Below are positions 5,914 to 8,729 of a DNA stretch of 8,729 nucleotides, one piece after another (position 1 is the first letter of the stretch; the number at the start of each line of letters is the position of its first letter). A program made the position numbers and the translations under genes. Below the pieces are notes generated by a model that worked only from the letters and a program-made list of their open reading frames with translations, was not told the DNA's origin and did no database searches. This DNA is from JBNLAN01 sp050302175 (GTDB lineage: Bacteria; Pseudomonadota; Zetaproteobacteria; Mariprofundales; Mariprofundaceae): NCBI GenBank assembly GCA_050302175.1, contig JBNLAN010000023.1, positions 1-8,729 of the forward strand. The letters are read 5' to 3'.

Positions 5914-6495
5914 ATGACCGACTTTGTACTGGTGATTATCGGTACGGCACTGGTCAACAACGTGGTGCTGGTCAAGTTCCTCGGCCTCTGCCCCTTTATG
6001 GGGGTCTCCAACAAACTGGACACCGCCATCAGCATGGGCTTTGCCACCACCTTCGTGCTGACGCTGGCCGCAATCTCCAGCTGGCTGCTGGAGAGCTTCA
6101 TTCTCGAACCCTTTGGCCTGCAGTATCTTCGTATTATTTCGTTCATTCTGGTCATCGCCGCGGTGGTGCAGTTCACCGAGATGCTGGTGAAAAAGCTCTC
6201 GCCGATGCTCTACCAGCTGCTCGGCATCTTCCTGCCATTGATCACCACCAACTGCGCCGTGCTCGGTGTCGCCCTGCTCAGTGTGCAGGAGAAGAGCGGC
6301 TTTCTGCAGAGCGCCATCTACGGTTTCGGCTCGGCGCTCGGATTCACCCTGGTGATGGTGCTCTTTGCAGGCCTGCGCGAACGTTTGGCGCTGGCCGATG
6401 TACCGAGAAGTTTTGCCGGTGCCCCGATCGGCTTCGTGGTCGCCTCGATTCTGTCGCTGGCCTTCATGGGCTTCACCGGTCTGCCGGCCCACTGA
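5914..6495 (+). CDS. rnfA: RnfA, membrane subunit of the Rnf electron-transport complex
   Basis: Integral membrane subunit of the Rnf complex, which couples an ion gradient across the inner membrane to electron flow between NADH and ferredoxin. The 193-residue protein matches the usual RnfA/RsxA length and has about six hydrophobic helices, beginning TDFVLVIIGTALVNNVVLVK. Cys26 in GLCPFMGVS and Cys114 in TTNCAVLG are the conserved cysteines that, with partner RnfE, hold an intramembrane iron-sulfur cluster (family knowledge). ATG 5914 is chosen because AAGGGA (5901-5906) lies 7 nt upstream and the predicted transcription start is near 5890. An in-frame ATG at 5848 lies upstream of the sigma-54 promoter, so it cannot be used by that transcript. 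First gene of the rnf operon; placement beside nifLA suggests it supplies low-potential electrons to nitrogenase. Confidence 0.96.
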   Translation: MTDFVLVIIGTALVNNVVLVKFLGLCPFMGVSNKLDTAISMGFATTFVLTLAAISSWLLESFILEPFGLQYLRIISFILVIAAVVQFTEMLVKKLSPMLYQLLGIFLPLITTNCAVLGVALLSVQEKSGFLQSAIYGFGSALGFTLVMVLFAGLRERLALADVPRSFAGAPIGFVVASILSLAFMGFTGLPAH

Positions 6496-6555
6496 CTATG
6501 GAAGCTGACTTCATGCAGATATTTGAACGATTGGCATTCAGAGCGCGACACGACA

Positions 6556-6564
6556 AAAGGAGGT
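6556..6564 (+). promoter_or_regulatory. Strong ribosome binding site fixing the rnfB start
   Basis: AAAGGAGGT is a near-perfect anti-16S match 6 nt before ATG 6571. It decides against an in-frame TTG at 6523 that would add 16 residues unlike RnfB N-termini. Confidence 0.85.
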
Positions 6565-6570
6565 CGAAAC

Positions 6571-7143
6571 ATGATTGAAGGCATTTCCACACTTGCAACG
6601 CTCGGCTTCACGCTCGGCCTCTTTCTGGCGCTGGCGGCCCGCTACCTGAAAGTGACGGCCGACCCGATTGTCGAGGATATCACCGCCATGCTGCCCGGCT
6701 CCAACTGCGGCCAGTGCGGCTATGCCGGTTGCGGCCAGGCTGCCGAAGCGGTTGCGGATGGAACTGCCCGGCTCGACATGTGCCCGCCCGGCGGCAAGAG
6801 CCTGATCGAGAGCCTCGCTGCCCGCCTCGGTGTCGACTGGGATTTTAGTGCCACGACTGCCAGCGCCCCAATGGTGGCCTATGTGCAGGAGGAGACCTGC
6901 ATCGGCTGTACCCGCTGCTTCAAGGCCTGCCCGACCGATGCCATCATCGGTGCAGCAAAGCAGATGCACTCGGTGCTCGACAGGGCGTGCAACGGTTGCA
7001 CCCTCTGCATCGATGTATGCCCGACCGAATGTCTGCGGATGGTCGAGGTGCAGACAACACTGGAGAACTGGCGCTGGCATAAACCGCAACTGAATCCATC
7101 CGGCTCGCGACCCGGTTCGCAACAACTGCCGCTGGCGGCCTGA
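6571..7143 (+). CDS. rnfB: RnfB, iron-sulfur subunit of the Rnf complex
   Basis: Passes electrons between the Rnf membrane core and soluble ferredoxin or flavodoxin. The 190-residue protein opens with one membrane anchor (about 7-24, STLATLGFTLGLFLALAA). A four-cysteine cluster domain follows, Cys46, Cys49, Cys54 (SNCGQCGYAGCGQA) and Cys71 (MCPPGG). Two 4Fe-4S ferredoxin motifs come next: Cys110-x2-Cys113-x2-Cys116-x3-Cys120 (CIGCTRCFKACP) and Cys140-x2-Cys143-x2-Cys146-x3-Cys150 (CNGCTLCIDVCP). All expected ligands are present and the length is normal for the family. The 75-bp space after rnfA holds the strong ribosome site and no convincing separate promoter. The rnfC start follows 7 bp after the stop, so the genes are co-transcribed. 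Confidence 0.96.
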   Translation: MIEGISTLATLGFTLGLFLALAARYLKVTADPIVEDITAMLPGSNCGQCGYAGCGQAAEAVADGTARLDMCPPGGKSLIESLAARLGVDWDFSATTASAPMVAYVQEETCIGCTRCFKACPTDAIIGAAKQMHSVLDRACNGCTLCIDVCPTECLRMVEVQTTLENWRWHKPQLNPSGSRPGSQQLPLAA

Positions 7144-7150
7144 GTCAGCC

Positions 7151-8680
7151 ATGCCGAAACTTAATATTCGCGGTGGCGTACATCCGGCTGAGCGCAAGCT
7201 CACTGCCGAGATCACCATCACCCGTGTGCCGACACCTGAGCGCCTCTACATGCCGCTCAAGCAGCATATCGGCGCGCCTGCCGCACCGGCCAAAGAGATC
7301 AATGAACCGTTTCATAAAGGTCACATCGTGGCCCGCTCGCAGGGCAATATCTCGGCGCACATCCATGCACCCTGTGCAGGCTATGTCGAGGATATCATCG
7401 AGTTCGCCGCTCCCCACCCGACCGGCCTGCCCACCAAAACCATGGTGCTGGTCAACGAAGGAACCGAAATTACCGATGACGTCTCCGTCCCTGTCAACCC
7501 GTTCTACCTGAGGCCTGAAGTGATCGCCGAGCGTGTGGCCAACTCCGGCATCGTGGGCTTAGGCGGTGCCACCTTCCCGGCCGCGGTGAAGCTGACACTG
7601 GGCCAGAGCCGCAATACACCGATCCTGATTATCAACGGCTGCGAGTGTGAGCCCTACCTCACCTGCGATGACCGCCTGATGCAGGAGCGCACCACCGAGG
7701 TGATGGATGGTATCCGCCTGCTGTCACAGGCGCTCTACGGGCCGGAGACCATCATCGCCATTGAAGAGAACAAGCCCGAAGCGATCGAGATGATGCGCGA
7801 TGCCTGCAAGAGCATCGGTAACATCCGGGTGATGTCGATGCCGACCCGTTATCCGATGGGTTCGGAAAAGCAGCTGATCGAATATATCACCGGGCGCCAG
7901 GTCCCCAGCGGCAAACTCTCCGCCGATATCGGCGTGATGGTGCACAATGTCGCCACCGCCTACGCTGTCGAGCAGGCGATCCGGCATGGCAGGCCGCTGA
8001 CCCACCGCGTCGTCACCGTGGCCGGTGAAGCGGTGAAAAGGCCGGGCAACTACGAAGTTCCGATCGGCATGCTGATCTCCGAACTACTCGAATTCTGCGG
8101 CCTGAAAGAGGAGCCAGCACGACTACTCATGGGCGGGCCGATGATGGGCCAGTCGCTGCCGCACACCAATATCCCGATCACCAAGGGCTGCAACGGTATT
8201 CTGGCGATGAGCAAAGCCGAGGTGAGCAACCGGCAGGAGCACCCATGCATCCGCTGTGCCTCCTGTGTCGATGCCTGCCCGATGGGGCTATCGCCACTGA
8301 CCATGTCGGCACTACTGAAGAGAGACAAGCTGGATGAAGCGGTCGGGATCGGCCTGAAAGAGTGCATTCTCTGTGGCTCATGCTCCTTTGCCTGCCCGTC
8401 GGCCATTCCGCTGGTTCACTACTTCAACTACGGCAAAGGCGAAATTGTGAGCCGTGTTCAACAGCAGCAGAAGGATGAAGAGATCAAGCGCCTGATTGCC
8501 GAGCGACAGGTGCGCATGGAACGCCTTGAGAAGGAGAGAGAGGAGATGATGGCCAAACGTATGGAAGCCATCGCCAAACGCAAAGCGGCAGAGGCTGCGG
8601 AAAAACCTGAAGAAAATACTGCCGAAGCCGCAGAGAAAGCCAAAGAAAAAGCCAAAGAAAAAGAGAAGGAGACAGCCTGA
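7151..8680 (+). CDS. rnfC: RnfC, NADH-binding iron-sulfur subunit of the Rnf complex
   Basis: Peripheral subunit that is the NADH/FMN entry point of the complex. The N-terminus LNIRGGVHPAERK is typical. A glycine-rich nucleotide-binding stretch, GLGGATFPAAVK, lies at 136-147, followed by NGCECEPYLTCDDR (162-175). Two 4Fe-4S motifs follow: Cys366, 369, 372, 376 (CIRCASCVDACP) and Cys405, 408, 411, 415 (CILCGSCSFACP). From about residue 436 to the end (509) there is a charged tail, first a predicted coiled coil of Gln/Lys/Glu/Arg, then AEAAEKAKEKAKEKEKE low-complexity. Such variable tails are known in gammaproteobacterial RnfC/RsxC. The Shine-Dalgarno sequence is weak (GAGTCAG region), so translation may depend on coupling to rnfB 7 bp upstream. 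The stop overlaps the rnfD start by one base. Confidence 0.96.
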   Translation: MPKLNIRGGVHPAERKLTAEITITRVPTPERLYMPLKQHIGAPAAPAKEINEPFHKGHIVARSQGNISAHIHAPCAGYVEDIIEFAAPHPTGLPTKTMVLVNEGTEITDDVSVPVNPFYLRPEVIAERVANSGIVGLGGATFPAAVKLTLGQSRNTPILIINGCECEPYLTCDDRLMQERTTEVMDGIRLLSQALYGPETIIAIEENKPEAIEMMRDACKSIGNIRVMSMPTRYPMGSEKQLIEYITGRQVPSGKLSADIGVMVHNVATAYAVEQAIRHGRPLTHRVVTVAGEAVKRPGNYEVPIGMLISELLEFCGLKEEPARLLMGGPMMGQSLPHTNIPITKGCNGILAMSKAEVSNRQEHPCIRCASCVDACPMGLSPLTMSALLKRDKLDEAVGIGLKECILCGSCSFACPSAIPLVHYFNYGKGEIVSRVQQQQKDEEIKRLIAERQVRMERLEKEREEMMAKRMEAIAKRKAAEAAEKPEENTAEAAEKAKEKAKEKEKETA

Positions 8681-8729
8681 TGCATAAGCCGCTCCCCTCC
8701 CCCCATATTCCCGGCAAGGTGACCGTGCA
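8680..8729 (+). CDS. rnfD: RnfD, membrane flavin subunit of the Rnf complex (5' end only)
   Basis: Only the first 16 full codons are present, MHKPLPSPHIPGKVTV. The LPSPH motif near the N-terminus is typical of RnfD, and gene order (A, B, C, then D) supports the call. The ATG at 8680-8682 overlaps the rnfC TGA by one base, and AAGGAG (8666-8671) lies just upstream. RnfD is a membrane protein carrying covalent FMN; that region is outside the window. Confidence 0.85.
   Translation, partial: MHKPLPSPHIPGKVTV

Noticed and set aside
5891..5917. Eight-codon open frame (MKNQGKRS) overlapping the rnfA start
   Set aside because: It starts at about the predicted transcription start with no room for a ribosome site, so a leader peptide is unlikely.
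6531..6546. TGGCAT...GCGC with GG-N10-GC spacing before rnfB
   Set aside because: The -12 region (GCGC) is a poor match, and there is no nearby NifA site; rnfB is expected to be read from the rnfA promoter.
6498..6578. 26-codon open frame in the rnfA-rnfB gap
   Set aside because: No ribosome site before it and no recognisable protein. The space is better explained as the rnfB leader.

Overview
The window carries the regulatory and electron-supply part of a proteobacterial nitrogen-fixation region. The products are NifB (5' part of the gene), NifA, NifL, and RnfA, RnfB, RnfC and the first codons of RnfD. The NifL/NifA pair and the rnf operon lying divergently beside it resemble, from memory, the Azotobacter vinelandii arrangement (rnf1 divergent from nifL-nifA-nifB). 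NifL is mostly known from Gammaproteobacteria, so a gammaproteobacterium or a related lineage (Zetaproteobacteria are also possible) is the best guess. The sequence alone does not settle it. Most genes are moderately GC-rich, with one AT-rich exception.

Layout. Positions 1-950 (minus strand) are the start of nifB. Positions 951-1228 hold its control region: a textbook sigma-54 promoter and three TGT-N10-ACA NifA sites spaced 33 and 31 bp apart. Positions 1229-1942 (plus) encode an AT-rich protein with a HEPN-type R-x4-H motif, joined by a one-base TGATG overlap to a GC-rich DUF985/cupin_5 gene (1942-2430). A 70-bp inverted repeat built of 9-nt units (2453-2522) separates that gene from the convergent nifA. 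nifA (2528-4111, minus) and nifL (4104-5627, minus) overlap by 8 bp. The 286-bp space between nifL and rnfA (5628-5913) holds a palindromic NifA site, a degenerate second site and a sigma-54 promoter facing rnf. rnfA, rnfB, rnfC and rnfD then run rightward to the window edge.

How it works together. NifL senses redox/oxygen and fixed-nitrogen status and restrains NifA. Active NifA with sigma-54 should switch on nifB (the first dedicated step of FeMo-cofactor synthesis) and the rnf operon (a membrane complex that drives ferredoxin/flavodoxin reduction for nitrogenase). Both target promoters can be read in the window, so a small NifA regulon is visible directly. The HEPN-cupin pair sits on the opposite strand between nifA and nifB and looks like an accessory insertion in this otherwise conserved block. 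No tRNA, rRNA, CRISPR array, transposase or complete insertion sequence was found.
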